This document shows positions 54,567 through 64,000 of a stretch of 64,000 nucleotides of DNA, one piece after another. Within the stretch, counting starts at the first letter, position 1. Each line of letters begins with the position of its first letter. Under the pieces are notes generated by a model. That model was not told where the DNA came from and searched no databases. It saw only the letters and a program-made list of their open reading frames with translations. A program made the position numbers and the translations under genes. Source of the stretch: Brachynemurus nebulosus (taxonomy: Eukaryota; Arthropoda; Insecta; Neuroptera; Myrmeleontidae); contig JAPWDM010000003.1 in the NCBI GenBank assembly GCA_035578155.1, forward strand, positions 17,510,916 to 17,574,915. The letters are read 5' to 3'.

Positions 54567-54808
54567 TCCTATCTGTCTCTTTGAAATGGTTAGATCACAT
54601 TTTAATTATGTACTATAAAAATTATGTACTATTAATTATGTACTATAAATAAAAAACGATATTTTGTCTGGGAAATTTGAACACATTATTAACCTAGGTC
54701 TCGAACTGCTTTTTTCAGAAACTTAGGACCCTATACAATATCCGTAAATGAAGAATAGACGATACTTTTTAAAAAAGAGAGTTCGAATTTTTAAATTTTT
54801 TTATTTAC

Positions 54809-55380
54809 TAGCCGTACCCGCGACGTCGTTCGCGCAAAACATTGTTATAAACTCAATAAGAAGTATGTAAGTGTAATAATTATACAGAACTTGCAAAGAA
54901 TAATAATTTTTGTGTAATGCGGGCACATGCTCAAAATGGTTTTTCTATTTGCCCGTAGGAATGAGGAATTTTCCCGGAGTAAAAAGTATCTTAAATATTG
55001 AACCAAGTAATAGGTTATCACCACACCAAACTTCATCAAAATCCGTCCAATAGTTTTGCGTAATACGTGCATATGCACAAAATGGTGTTTCTAATTTCCC
55101 GTGGGAATAAGGCATTTTCCCTAAGTAAAAAGTATTTTAAATGTTGCCCTAGGTAATAAGTTATCACCATACCAAATTTTATTAAAATCTGTCCAATAGT
55201 TTTTGCCTAATATGTGCACATGCTCAAAATGGTTTTTCCATTTTCCCGTGGAAATGAGAACTTTTCCCGTAGTAAAAAGTATTTTAGATGTTGACCTAGG
55301 TAATAAGTTATTATCACACCAAATTTCATTAAAATCCGTCCAATAGTTTTTGTGTGATGCGTGAACAGACAGACAGACAA
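54809..55380 (+). mobile_element. Retroelement tail with 146-bp tandem repeats
   Basis: Begins with TACTAGCCGTACCCGCGACG and ends with GTGAACAGACAGACAGACAA. Between them are three units of about 146 bp, each with AAAATGGT(T/G)TTTC, CCCGT(A/G)G, GTAAAAAGTAT and AAAATC(C/T)GTCCAATAGTTTT. The phrase and the ACAG-repeat tail are familiar from 3' ends of arthropod RTE-like or SINE-like retroelements. No ORF. Confidence 0.5.
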
Positions 55381-56248
55381 AAATTCTAAAAATCGCTGTT
55401 TTGGTATCTACATCGATAACTATTTACAGTATCAGTACAATTTTCAAAAAATATTCCATGTACAGAAATGGTCTCGTTACAATTTTCTTATATGTATGGG
55501 AACGAAAGGACAGATACACAAATACATATGTAGTTTTAAAACTGTTACCAATAATGTATACATATACACAATAGGCGTATATATGTGTATGTATATATGT
55601 AAAAAGGTCGTTCTTTACAGCACCTTTAAGTATAAGCACACGCTCAATAGTATTATGCAGTCAGCTTGTGCAGTTTATTAAAGTCTCTTTACATGATAAT
55701 AGAGTTGTTTTTTGATTCAAAATGTTAAGTGATTAACTGATAAACATTCTACGATGCAGTAAATAATTGACGTGTGGAAGTACAAAAGGCACTAAGTGCG
55801 AAAAAATAGCTTTTTTTTCTTTTAAAAATTAGTCTTCAAAACGTACTATATGACATCGCCAAAACCCAAACAAAAGTTAGAAGTAATATTTATCATTTTT
55901 TAATTTTTAACTAGACAATTTAACTCATGTGTATCAAGTGCCATAAGAATATTGTAATTTTTTCACTTTTACCGTGGAAAAAAGTTACGACAAAAATTTT
56001 ACAGCGAAAAAAATAGTACAAAATATTTTATTGGTCATTTCGTTGTAGGTAAACACGATAAAAACAAAACAAAAATTTATATTGGTAAATTTAAATGATT
56101 TCAGAATCATGGTAACAATGTATTAAATAATTTAATTAATAATATGAATTATACTAATTTATTTTATTCGTTAAATTGTCTTACTGTATTACATTTTAGA
56201 TTTATATTTTTTCTGAATAAATTTGCGTTTTCTATAACTCAAATTACT
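55381..56248. other. AT-rich non-coding stretch
   Basis: A 106-codon ORF (55361-55681) starts in the repeat tail and has no family features. Nothing else. Confidence 0.35.
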
Positions 56249-56353
56249 TGCCTAAAGCAATTTAACTCGAATAAATGTCAACCCAAAAACGCTTCAGCTC
56301 CGCTGTTGCGTTTTTGTTAGTTGACAGTTCTTCTCGTTAAATTGGTATAGGCA
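56249..56353. mobile_element. Small palindromic MITE, 105 bp
   Basis: TGCCTAAAGCAATTTAACTC at 56249 pairs with the right end, ...GTTAAATTGGTATAGGCA at 56353; GTCAAC...GTTGAC lies inside. No coding. Confidence 0.65.
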
Positions 56354-56984
56354 ACAAATTTTCGTTAGACAAACCCAAATTTATTCGAAAAAATACAAAC
56401 CTCTCGTGTAATAATAAGTAAATAAAAAATTGGATAATGTATTATATCTAAGGAGTTTTTATTCCTTATTTGTGTAATAACTCAATATATATGAATTGAT
56501 ACTTAGTGCCTTTGCTACTTCCAGGCTTCAATTACTTTTTATAAATTAATATTTTAAACTGGTTCAAATTATAGGCACAATAGGTGACACAATAAACAAA
56601 TTAAACTTGTAAATAAACAAAGTTGAATGTCGAACAAGCCCTTCAGTATAATCTACAATAAATTGCTCCGTAATATTGTATAAGATCAGATTTTGTGTAA
56701 TGTTACTGAGTGTGTAGGGGCCACTTTAATATTTTGTTTACAATTAAAAAAAATAGATCTTTGGGATATGTGTATGAATCAGTATGAATGTATTTGTACA
56801 ATACTACAAGCCCCATGTCATAATAAACTCGACAATATCCGATATCAACCAATCAGAATCAAGAAGAAAATAATGTTGATAAGATCTTGTGCGAACCGCA
56901 TGTCCTGAATTGACCAAGTTTGTTGTTTAGTTGTGTTAAATTTACACACTATATTGTTTAAACAAAACAGAATGTTTATAATAC
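56354..56984. other. AT-rich non-coding stretch
   Basis: No gene or repeat recognised. Confidence 0.3.
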
Positions 56985-57265
56985 GCAGAAAATGAATTAA
57001 AATTTTTTGAGCATATTATAATTTTTATCTGCAGTCCAGTACTCAAGATATGTAAAAGGCATAAACTCACGTGACGCACGGGACATCGTACAAAACGAAG
57101 TTTATGTCTTATATTTGGAGTACTGCATTTCAGATATAAATTAAAATATGCTCAAAAAATTTTAATCCAGTTGTCCCATGTTATAAACTTTTTGTTTTGT
57201 TTGTTATTAATTTCATTAAAAAAAAAAAAAGTTTTTGTTGCAAAAATGTCCCGTGCGTCACGCGA
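56985..57265. repeat. Nested inverted repeats (possible MITE)
   Basis: ATTAAAATTTTTTGAGCATAT (56997) pairs with ATATGCTCAAAAAATTTTAAT (about 57147). A second pair, GTGACGCACGGGACA (57071) and TGTCCCGTGCGTCACG (about 57247), is interleaved with it rather than nested. Confidence 0.6.
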
Positions 57266-57398
57266 GAATTGCCCATATATTTAAGTTGTGTCATTAAAAA
57301 CCAACTTTAAGATTTAAAAAAACTGAAAATTATTTTCTTTTATGCTTTCGAAACATTAAAAAATTATTTTGTTCAATATTACCAAATATTACCAAATA

Positions 57399-57989
57399 CA
57401 GTTGAACCTGGATAAGCGAGAGTTGAAGGGACCGCGATCTATTTTTCTCTTATAGAGTTTTCTCACTAACCCGAGTTTCTAGTTTACACAGGTACGGGAG
57501 AGATTTATCTCACTTATAGAGGTCTAGAAAAAATACAACCAATATGTATTGAGAAACATGCATGTATTGTATGGATACTACTTATTAGAATAATATACAT
57601 ATACGTATTTGAACATAGATAAGCTTAGCTTACAAAAAAAAAAAAAAACATGCTTTTTGGCTATTTGAATAGAAAAGTTCCGTGAATTATAAGAAAACAA
57701 GAACATAAGTCCATTCAGGCCTTCTAATAAAATATGTAGAAGTTCTTTGAAATTTAAGAATGAGTCATAACTAGAAAATGTTAGATACGTTTAACTGTCT
57801 CTTATAGAGGTACAGGCAATTCTCAGTCTCAGTTATAGAGGTCCACGAGCGAAAAACGACTCTCACTTATACAGGTTTTTGTTTCTGACTCATAGAGGTT
57901 TTAGAGTGGTAAAGTGACGGGACCTGGCAATTACTCTCACTTACAGAGTTTTCTCGCTTAGCCAGTTCTCTCTTATCCAGGTTTGACTG
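57399..57989. mobile_element. pogo-type MITE with TA duplication
   Basis: TA then CAGTTGAACCTGGATAAGCG at 57399; CTCTTATCCAGGTTTGACTG then TA at 57989. Inner arms have repeated CTCTTATAGAG and CTCACTTATA motifs. These ends are typical of pogo/Tigger-type elements. No transposase. Confidence 0.8.
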
Positions 57990-58001
57990 TATAATGAAAC
58001 C

Positions 58002-58215
58002 AAAAATATTCTTAAAATATAGTCCAGAATCTAGCGAATGTCGTAGGATTTTTTTAATAAATTGATTTTTATAGATTTTGTTAGCGATTTTTGGTCAATT
58101 TTTTCGAAAAAAACAAAAGTTCAAACTAACGCCCTTTTTTAAAAAACAATTTGTAGAAAAACTCCTACGACGTTAGCTAGATTTTGGACTATATTTTAAG
58201 AAACTTTTTGATTTT
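58002..58215. repeat. Inverted repeat
   Basis: AAAATATAGTCCAGAATCTAG...GTCGTAGGA (about 58014-58049) pairs with TCCTACGACGTTAGCTAGAT...GGACTATATTTTA (about 58163-58200). It adjoins the pogo-type MITE; probably another foldback MITE. Confidence 0.6.
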
Positions 58216-58529
58216 TTCCAAATTAAAAATTGTGTAGCGGTACACCCATTCGACCGTCCGAGATTTTTTTTCCTTGTGTGCGCTGCTGTACCGCCATTTT
58301 AAAACTAAAATAAAACATATTTTTTGTAGTTAAAGACTATTACTTTCATATGCACAAAACCTCATATCTCTATCTCTTTCCTTTGACATGAAATTTAGTG
58401 AACACAAGGTGATATTACCCCCTAACACTAAACAGTTAACAGTCGGTCTGAACATGGTTTTGTCAGTGAAAAAAAAAAACTTAGAGGTAACGACAAAAAA
58501 CATTAGATTTTAAAAATTACAGGTAACAC

Positions 58530-58795
58530 TCAAAACCTCATGATTTCCTTAGTTGCTTTCCTAAAAAAGATAAACCATTAATTTACACATGAGAACATTT
58601 TATTTCATTTTTATTATATTAGGAAAATTGTGAAAAATACCTACATCTGTAAAAAAACTTAATGATAGTTAATGTCTAAGTTTCTGACTGTCTCTTGATT
58701 TTGATTCACATTGTGGATTTTATTTTTTTAAAAACCGTATAAAAAATCGCATAAAAAAGTCGCACAAGAAAAAGGCGCATAGAAGATTTAGGTGT
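58530..58795. mobile_element. Truncated relative of the 14933-15468 element
   Basis: ACATTTTATTTCATTTTTAT near 58593, GACTGTCTCTTGATTTTGAT near 58686 and AAAAAATCGCATAAAAAAG near 58740 match the order of segments near 15165, 15340 and 15400. The terminal CAGCTGAAC motifs are lost. Confidence 0.5.
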
Positions 58796-58913
58796 ACTAT
58801 ATCCATCAAATACGAACTGATTGTTAGTAGACATAAACTACTGGAATATAGGTATTAAGGACTAATTAGACTGGCGCACGGAACACTGTCCATAGTTCAA
58901 AAATATGTGAAAT

Positions 58914-59407
58914 CCGACAAAAACAGATATTTGGGAATATCTGTAAAAAAATGGCGTCAAGAATATTATGTATTTGTATCTAAGAAAAAAAATAAAGCTT
59001 TAAAAAATAACTGAAATCCATTGCTATGCCAAGAACAATAATTATAATAACTAAGCTTACGTACAGATGGTATTTAAAAAAATAATCTAAAAAAAATTAA
59101 TACTAATTTTCGGAATAAAAACTTTTGTTGTACTTGGCTCAAGATTTAACTTGATATTAATAAACAAAACAAAAAATCGTGCGCCAAGTACAACAAAAGT
59201 TTTTATTCCGAAAATTAGTATTAATTTTTTTTAGATTATTTTTTTAAATACCATCTGTACGTAAGTTTAGTTATTATAATTATTGTTCTTGGCATAGCAA
59301 TGGATTTCAGTTATTTTTTAAAGCTTTATTTTTTTTTCTTAGATACAAATACATAATATTCTTGGCGCCATTTTTTACAGATATTCCCAAATATCTGTTT
59401 TTGTCGG
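58914..59407. mobile_element. Foldback element, about 0.5 kb
   Basis: Near-perfect arms: CCGACAAAAACAGATATTTG (58914) against CAAATATCTGTTTTTGTCGG (59407), and TTTCGGAATAAAAACTTTTG (59109) against CAAAAGTTTTTATTCCGAAA, meeting near 59160. The 113-codon ORF at 59307-59648 is palindrome shadow. Confidence 0.8.
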
Positions 59408-59429
59408 ATATGTATATCACATGTGGATT

Positions 59430-60030
59430 CGATTTACACGAATAAAAATCGTGGTAATTGAATCTGTCATTATAAAAGAAAATGCTGGAAATAAAAACTA
59501 CTAAAATTTTTGAGAATTTTATAATAGAAATGATAAAGAATATGTAGAAATTTACATATTTAAATTTTGAAAATGTTATTTTCGACATCGATAATTTTCG
59601 ATAACGAAAAGTAGGTTTTGACAGTCTCAATATGTTCGGAATACCCATAACTTGCTTCGCTTAAGCCTTCAAAAATTTCGTTATTTTTTCGCTACGACGC
59701 ACCGTTTACGAGATATTTACAATCAAAAGTTTACGTCTACGTATGTATTAAATATGTAAATTTCTACATATTCTTTATCATTTCTATTATAAAATTCTCA
59801 AAAATTTTAGTAGTTTTTATTTCCAGCATTTTCTTTTATAATGACAGATTCAATTACCACGATTTTTATTCGTTTACGTCTACGTAAACTTTTGATCGTA
59901 AATATCTCGTAAACGGTGCGTTGTAGCGAAAAAATAACGAAATTTTTGAAGGCTTAAGCGAAGCAAGTTATGGGTATTCCGAACATATTGAGACTGTCAA
60001 AACCTACTTTTCGTTATCGAAAATTATCAA
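59430..60030. repeat. Interleaved inverted repeats in A-B-A'-B' order
   Basis: A (about 59432-59560: CACGAATAAAAATCGTGGTAA onward) returns inverted as A' (about 59755-59872). B (about 59588-59745: GATAATTTTCGATAACGAAA onward) returns inverted as B' (about 59873-60028). The two pairs cross instead of nesting. A partial third B copy lies at 60267-60345. Confidence 0.8.
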
Positions 60031-60084
60031 TACCACGTAACTTATCATTGATTGATTATAACTGGTTTCTTTAGGCTCTGTTAG

Positions 60085-60215
60085 CTCCATTGATTTAGTC
60101 ACCAAAAGCATATTTTCGAAAAAATTAGTTTTCGATATTTTTCGTAACTTTACGAAAAGTATCGAAAACTAATTTTTTCGAAAATATTCTATTGATAATC
60201 AAATCAGAGGGACTA
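60085..60215. repeat. Palindrome between B repeats
   Basis: ATATTTTCGAAAAAATTAGT (60110) pairs with ACTAATTTTTTCGAAAATAT (about 60168) around CGTAACTTTACG. Very symmetrical hairpin of about 80 bp. Confidence 0.75.
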
Positions 60216-60477
60216 ATAGAGTTTAAATTAAACAATTATAACCAATTTATTATAAGTAGTCCGTTATCGATAATTTTCGATAACGAAAAGTAGGTTTTAA
60301 CAATCGCAATATGTCTGGAATACCCACAACTTGCAAATTAAACGGAATGTTTTTTTTATATTTTTTTATTTTCACACTTCTAATAAAAAATGCCTATCTT
60401 TTGGTGGTCTCGAACTACACGGTTTCAAAGAACACGGAACCAATTAATCGTGTTCTTCGGGGGATTGCTGTATTTAA

Positions 60478-61518
60478 AATATATTAATAAAACGAAAGAG
60501 TAGTCAACGATGATGTCTTTTTTATTTAATCTATTTTATTAAAAACAATTTGTGTTCTTTTAAATGTTTTTTAAAAGAGATGTTTCTGTGTTTAAATAAA
60601 ATACAAATTAAAGAAAAATCTAATATTAAAAATTACATTGTAAATAAAACTGTTTGTAGAAAAGTCTATTAAAATAAATAAATATATTTTTTGAATTGTC
60701 TTGTGTAATGTTTTTTATAACCTTTTTATCTTTACCTGCTGTGATCTTGTCTCATTTTGACCTTTCCTAAGTCCACCTAACTTTGCCATAATTTTCAATT
60801 TTAATTGACATGAAACTAATAGTTATATTTATTTGTTGATTTAAATTAAATGACAGAAATCTTTGATCTGAGTGATAAACTTTTCCAGACTTAAATATTA
60901 CCAGTTAATGAAATTTAAAAGAAAAAGTAACAGGTTAAGATGTCAATGAATCCATAAAGTTATACCATGTTTTTTATTGAAATGTGAATGAGACTATAAA
61001 ATTCTTAAATATACCACTACTGTTCACACTTTGTTGTTATACCCTGTTTCAAATACAACTGATCATAAGTCAAAGTTAAAAAATGAAATAAGTAATTCTT
61101 ATATTCAAAACAAATAAATCTTCTATTCTTTTCTAAAAACAAAGTGCAATTTTAATATTTACGTAAGTGCAATAATGCAAGAGATAAAGCCAAGAAAACG
61201 GAAATTTTTTAAATTCATAAGTGATGAAGCATAGTTAAATTTAAGTGAAATAGACCATAATTTCAAATCACATTTAACCATAAAACGTAACAAATTGACA
61301 ATTTTGAGCGATAGATCTAGTTGTTACATAATATCTATGTTAAAATGTCACGTTCTTACCACTTGTACTAGGCGTATGATTGGTAATGTTAAGAATTGTC
61401 ACAGAATCATAATTTTACCTAATTTATGGTAATCATTACTAAAGCTAATTATTATTCGATGATGCTCGAATTAATAAATATAAAAATTATTTTTGAATGT
61501 TTATGCGAGATTTTGCAG
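60478..61518. other. AT-rich stretch without a clear gene
   Basis: No ORF or repeat end of note. It may be intron or intergenic DNA upstream of the candidate exon at 61519. Confidence 0.3.
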
Positions 61519-61585
61519 TTGCGTTACTACAATGGAGCAAGTGGAGCAGTCGTTCCAGGACGTATTGCAAAAAGGGGCACAACAG
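61519..61585 (+). other. Candidate host-gene exon, 67 bp
   Basis: TTTTGCAG ends at 61518 (acceptor-like) and CAG|GTAAAA follows at 61586 (donor-like). The 67 bases between are GC-richer than the surroundings and open in at least two phases. One phase has an ATG in ACAATGG context reading MEQVEQSFQDVLQKGAQQ; another reads YYNGASGAVVPGRIAKRGTT. No family is recognised, and no partner exon was found in the window. It could be a first coding exon or chance. Confidence 0.3.
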
Positions 61586-61939
61586 GTAAAATATGGACGC
61601 TAAAAGGAAGATTAATTTTTTATTTGGAGGTGGTTTTCAGCATATCGTGTGAAGTATCATTTGAAAGAGCTATATCCAAGAATTCTAAAAATATTATTTT
61701 ATCAACGTTGGTCCAGTGGTTTGATATAGCCAAAAATTTATTAAAAATGACCGTCGTCCCTAAATAGCTTAAATTAAAAAGCTGAGCTTAATTTTAAAGC
61801 TAAAATTTTGATTCGGATAGGGTTAGTATATCTTGAGTCATAGACTACAGAAAAACTGGTTTTTTTGACAGATTAATAGCTGTTAGAAAAAAATATTTTA
61901 AATAACATATAGAAACACAGTAAGACTAGACAACGTATA
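61586..61939. other. AT-rich non-coding stretch
   Basis: If the exon call is right this is intron. Nothing else seen. Confidence 0.3.
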
Positions 61940-62183
61940 TTAACCCTAGAACGACAAACCGCGGTAGATATCTACTCCAGGTAAATTTTGAACTACGTTT
62001 TTAAATTAGTCAGTGACATTATCGATTGGACACGTATACCATAATTTAGTTCAAGGTTCTAACAGTAGGGTGAGGTAGAAAAACCCTTCAGTTTCTTGTC
62101 TACTGTGACGGAGTGAAGACGTGAAGCTAGTGTGGGGTTGATATCTACCCCGGTTTGTAGTTTACGTCAGTGTTTTGTGTAGG

Positions 62184-62195
62184 TATGTTATTTTT
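62184..62195. repeat. Left target duplication of the antisense retroposon
   Basis: TATGTTATTTTT, identical to 63188-63199. Because a T run follows, the exact edge is ambiguous by a few bases. Confidence 0.7.
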
Positions 62196-63187
62196 TTTTT
62201 TATTTAAATTGGAACACTGCTGCCGGTGGATGGCACGGTCAGCAGTGTCCGGTGGTATCGCCAACGATGGGCATGCGCCGCCATACACACAAGAAATTAA
62301 AACACACATAAAGACAGGGACACATAAATGCAATAGACAAAGGACAAACATACACATAATAAAATTCACCGATGAGCCCTGCCATCCCAAGGCTTCATAA
62401 AGAACGGACAGTCCTTGGTGGCGGTACGCTAAGTACTAGCCAGAACGTCCGGTCACCAAGGACTGAAAAACCAACGATGAAACTCCCCCCGAGGTGTAAA
62501 GGGCCTCGGAGTGGAGGAAACTGACTATAAAAAGATAAAACACAAATAAATATCACAGGTAAGTATCACGGTATCACAGATAAAACTTGTTGCCTCACTG
62601 GGAAGCCACAGGCCGACCAGTGAGGCAAGAAGGAGTTAAAAGAAAATACCGCTGTAGACCCATAACAACAGGCCTACAGCGGCAATACAAAATATCACAG
62701 ATAAGGAACAACAAAACACAGCCAAACAAGAATTATCACAGTAACCCATCACATTAGAGGGGGGCCTGGAGCCACCCAGTGATGCGATGGGGATCATAAT
62801 AACGCCAATGGAGATTCCAAGAATCTCCATTAGAAGGGAGCTAAAAAAAATTCAACAATATAGAAAAATAACAATAAAATAACAACAAAATATCACAGAT
62901 TGAAAAATCACAGTAAATATATCACAGCGTACCCACTGTATTCCTGGGGGCCTAGAACCGCCCAGTGGTACAGTGGGGATTACAACAACACCGTTGGAGG
63001 CCCCATTGGCCTCCAGTGGCAGGAAAAAAAAACAAAAGGGACGAAAAAACAATAACAATCGAAAATGTGTTCAAAATGAATTTGTGTTGTCCTAATTTAT
63101 TAACAAACCAGTGCCCCGTTAGCCTGCTAACCAGCTAGCAGTTACCGCCGAGCACGACGAGGACGAGGGGTTGGATTTATGCCCGGC
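62196..63187 (-). mobile_element. Antisense A-tailed retroposon with hairpin modules
   Basis: A 1-kb insert with a poly-T run at its left end, i.e. a poly-A tail if read on the minus strand, and 12-bp target duplications. Its body is much richer in G/C than the window. Three related modules recur at about 185-bp spacing (about 62585-62640, 62745-62835, 62930-63020), each a GC-rich hairpin such as GCCTCACTGG...CCAGTGAGGC, then a CC(T/C)GGGGGCCT-like block and ATCACAG. No long ORF, so it is a SINE-like or internally deleted LINE-derived element. Confidence 0.65.
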
Positions 63188-63199
63188 TATGTTATTTTT
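63188..63199. repeat. Right target duplication of the antisense retroposon
   Basis: TATGTTATTTTT, matching 62184-62195. Confidence 0.7.
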
Positions 63200-64000
63200 A
63201 TTTTTGTTGCTATAACCTAATTTTGCAATAAAACATTAGATATATCATTTTCGGTGATGATTTTCATATTTTTAGTACCCATACACTGGGATGCGTTGCT
63301 TTTTTTGGCAGATGATACGACCTGCGAGAATTATAGAATACTATATTGCAGCAATTGTAGTGCCTTTGAATAAATTAAATTTTTTTCTTTTTTTTACATT
63401 TTGCGTGACAGAAACTGAAATATATTCTTAAAAACCTTTTAATTTTCAAAATCCAAAATATATTTTTTTGGCAAAACATCATGATGTAATTTTTTTCGTG
63501 AAGTCTTTTGTGTCCTCTTTAAAAGGCCGTCTTAAATTTGAAAATTGGTTCACTAGAAAAATAGTTATCAATTTTTGTTTATTAAATGACAGCTTGACCG
63601 TTTTTGAACATTTTTAGCTGTTTAAATCGATCTTTCACCGACTACATTTTGATTAAATTGAATTTGCTCTTCACCATTCTCTTCAGCACGAAAAAGCGAA
63701 AAAATGCATGTACTTTTAAGTGAAATTACTGCTTGAAGAACAATTTTACGACAAAAAATCCCGTGGGGTAAATATATACCCCGGTTTGTAGCTTAATAGT
63801 AGAAAAAATAGGTTTGTCGTCTAGGGTTAATTTATGTTTCGATTCAGTGTCGGACAATTCATGCATTTTTCAGATCACAAACAAAATAAGAATTAAGTAT
63901 ACATAAATAAAACCCTAATTGTGCAAGTCGCAACTCGCTCTTGGCTGGTTCTTAAAAAATATTTTTATGTTCTGGTTCTTAGTGACTGAAAACAATTTGG

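Larger units (their letters stand above)
53578..60470. mobile_element. Possible 6.9-kb pogo/mariner-type element, or two MITE ends
   Basis: TA then CTGGCATTCCCCGAAGAACA at 53578, and TGTTCTTCGGGGGATTGCTG then TA at 60470. Both sides also carry CACGGTTTCAAA(C/G)AACACG inside. If they are one element, it is full of later insertions and has no transposase left; two separate copies of a MITE are equally possible. Confidence 0.4.
61944..63826. mobile_element. piggyBac-type element with a nested retroposon
   Basis: TTAA (61940-61943) then CCCTAGAACGACAAACC; GGTTTGTCGTCTAGGG then TTAA (63827-63830). A subterminal motif, GTAGATATCTACTCC / GGTAAATATATACCCC, recurs (also GGGGTTGATATCTACCCCGG near 62135). 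No transposase remains. It is a different family from the 6472-7668 element. Confidence 0.88.

Noticed and set aside
55361..55681. 106-codon ORF
   Set aside because: Starts inside a retroelement tail and encodes low-information sequence; an overlapping ORF exists on the other strand.
59307..59648. 113-codon ORF
   Set aside because: Spans the arm of a foldback element and reads the palindrome.
61426..61767. 113-codon ORF over the candidate exon
   Set aside because: Only the 67-bp segment at 61519-61585 looks coding; the rest is AT-rich and crosses a good splice donor.
1..64000. tRNA, rRNA or bacterial operon features
   Set aside because: No cloverleaf, rRNA-like segment or ribosome binding site pattern was seen, and gene structure is eukaryotic transposon-like throughout.

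Overview
The window looks like intergenic or intronic DNA of an insect nuclear genome. It is strongly AT-rich and packed with eukaryotic transposable elements: one intact non-LTR retrotransposon, many hAT, piggyBac, pogo/mariner and foldback elements, and one large Polinton/Maverick-type element. Several broken transposon proteins (SWIM, MADF, hAT) are of kinds common in insects, possibly a hemipteran, but the species cannot be fixed from sequence alone. I see no bacterial genes, rRNA, tRNA or CRISPR, and no convincing complete host gene; one short candidate exon lies at 61519-61585.

Layout. 1-9.7 kb: foldback MITEs, a hAT MITE (4277-5032, 8-bp TSD), a piggyBac-type element (6472-7668, TTAA) and a decayed SWIM-protein transposon (about 8440-9640). 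9.9-12.1 kb: a 2.1-kb foldback element with a second palindrome inside. 14.8-18.1 kb: two hAT elements, each with another transposon nested in it. 20.5-23 kb: a palindromic element with a broken MADF-domain gene, then a foldback MITE. 24.06-29.5 kb: a full-length I-type LINE with both ORFs open and a perfect 13-bp target duplication, so a young insertion. 31.2-32.5 kb: a compound foldback and a mariner-type MITE.

32,936-44,303 is the most interesting part: an 11.4-kb element with nearly identical inverted terminal repeats of 4.1 kb, AG...CT termini (AGTAG...CTACT) and a perfect 6-bp target duplication (GAGTTG). These are Polinton/Maverick signatures, but no DNA polymerase B, integrase, protease, ATPase or capsid gene is visible. 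It carries a C2H2 zinc-finger gene (apparently frameshifted), a 120-residue possible OB-fold protein, two tandem 62-residue Cys-rich proteins, and, inside each TIR, a 58-residue basic protein and a 161-residue protein of a possible nuclease-like fold. All genes read outward from a point near 40.1 kb, and most have TATA boxes. It may be a non-autonomous satellite or a reduced lineage of a virus-like Polinton.

45-64 kb: a foldback, a hAT MITE with a TCTTGG minisatellite inside a decayed transposon, two long (AT)n tracts, 161-bp and 146-bp degenerate tandem repeats, pogo-type elements, an unusual interleaved A-B-A'-B' inverted-repeat cluster (59.4-60.0 kb), and a piggyBac-type element (61944-63826) holding an antisense, A-tailed retroposon with GC-rich hairpin modules.
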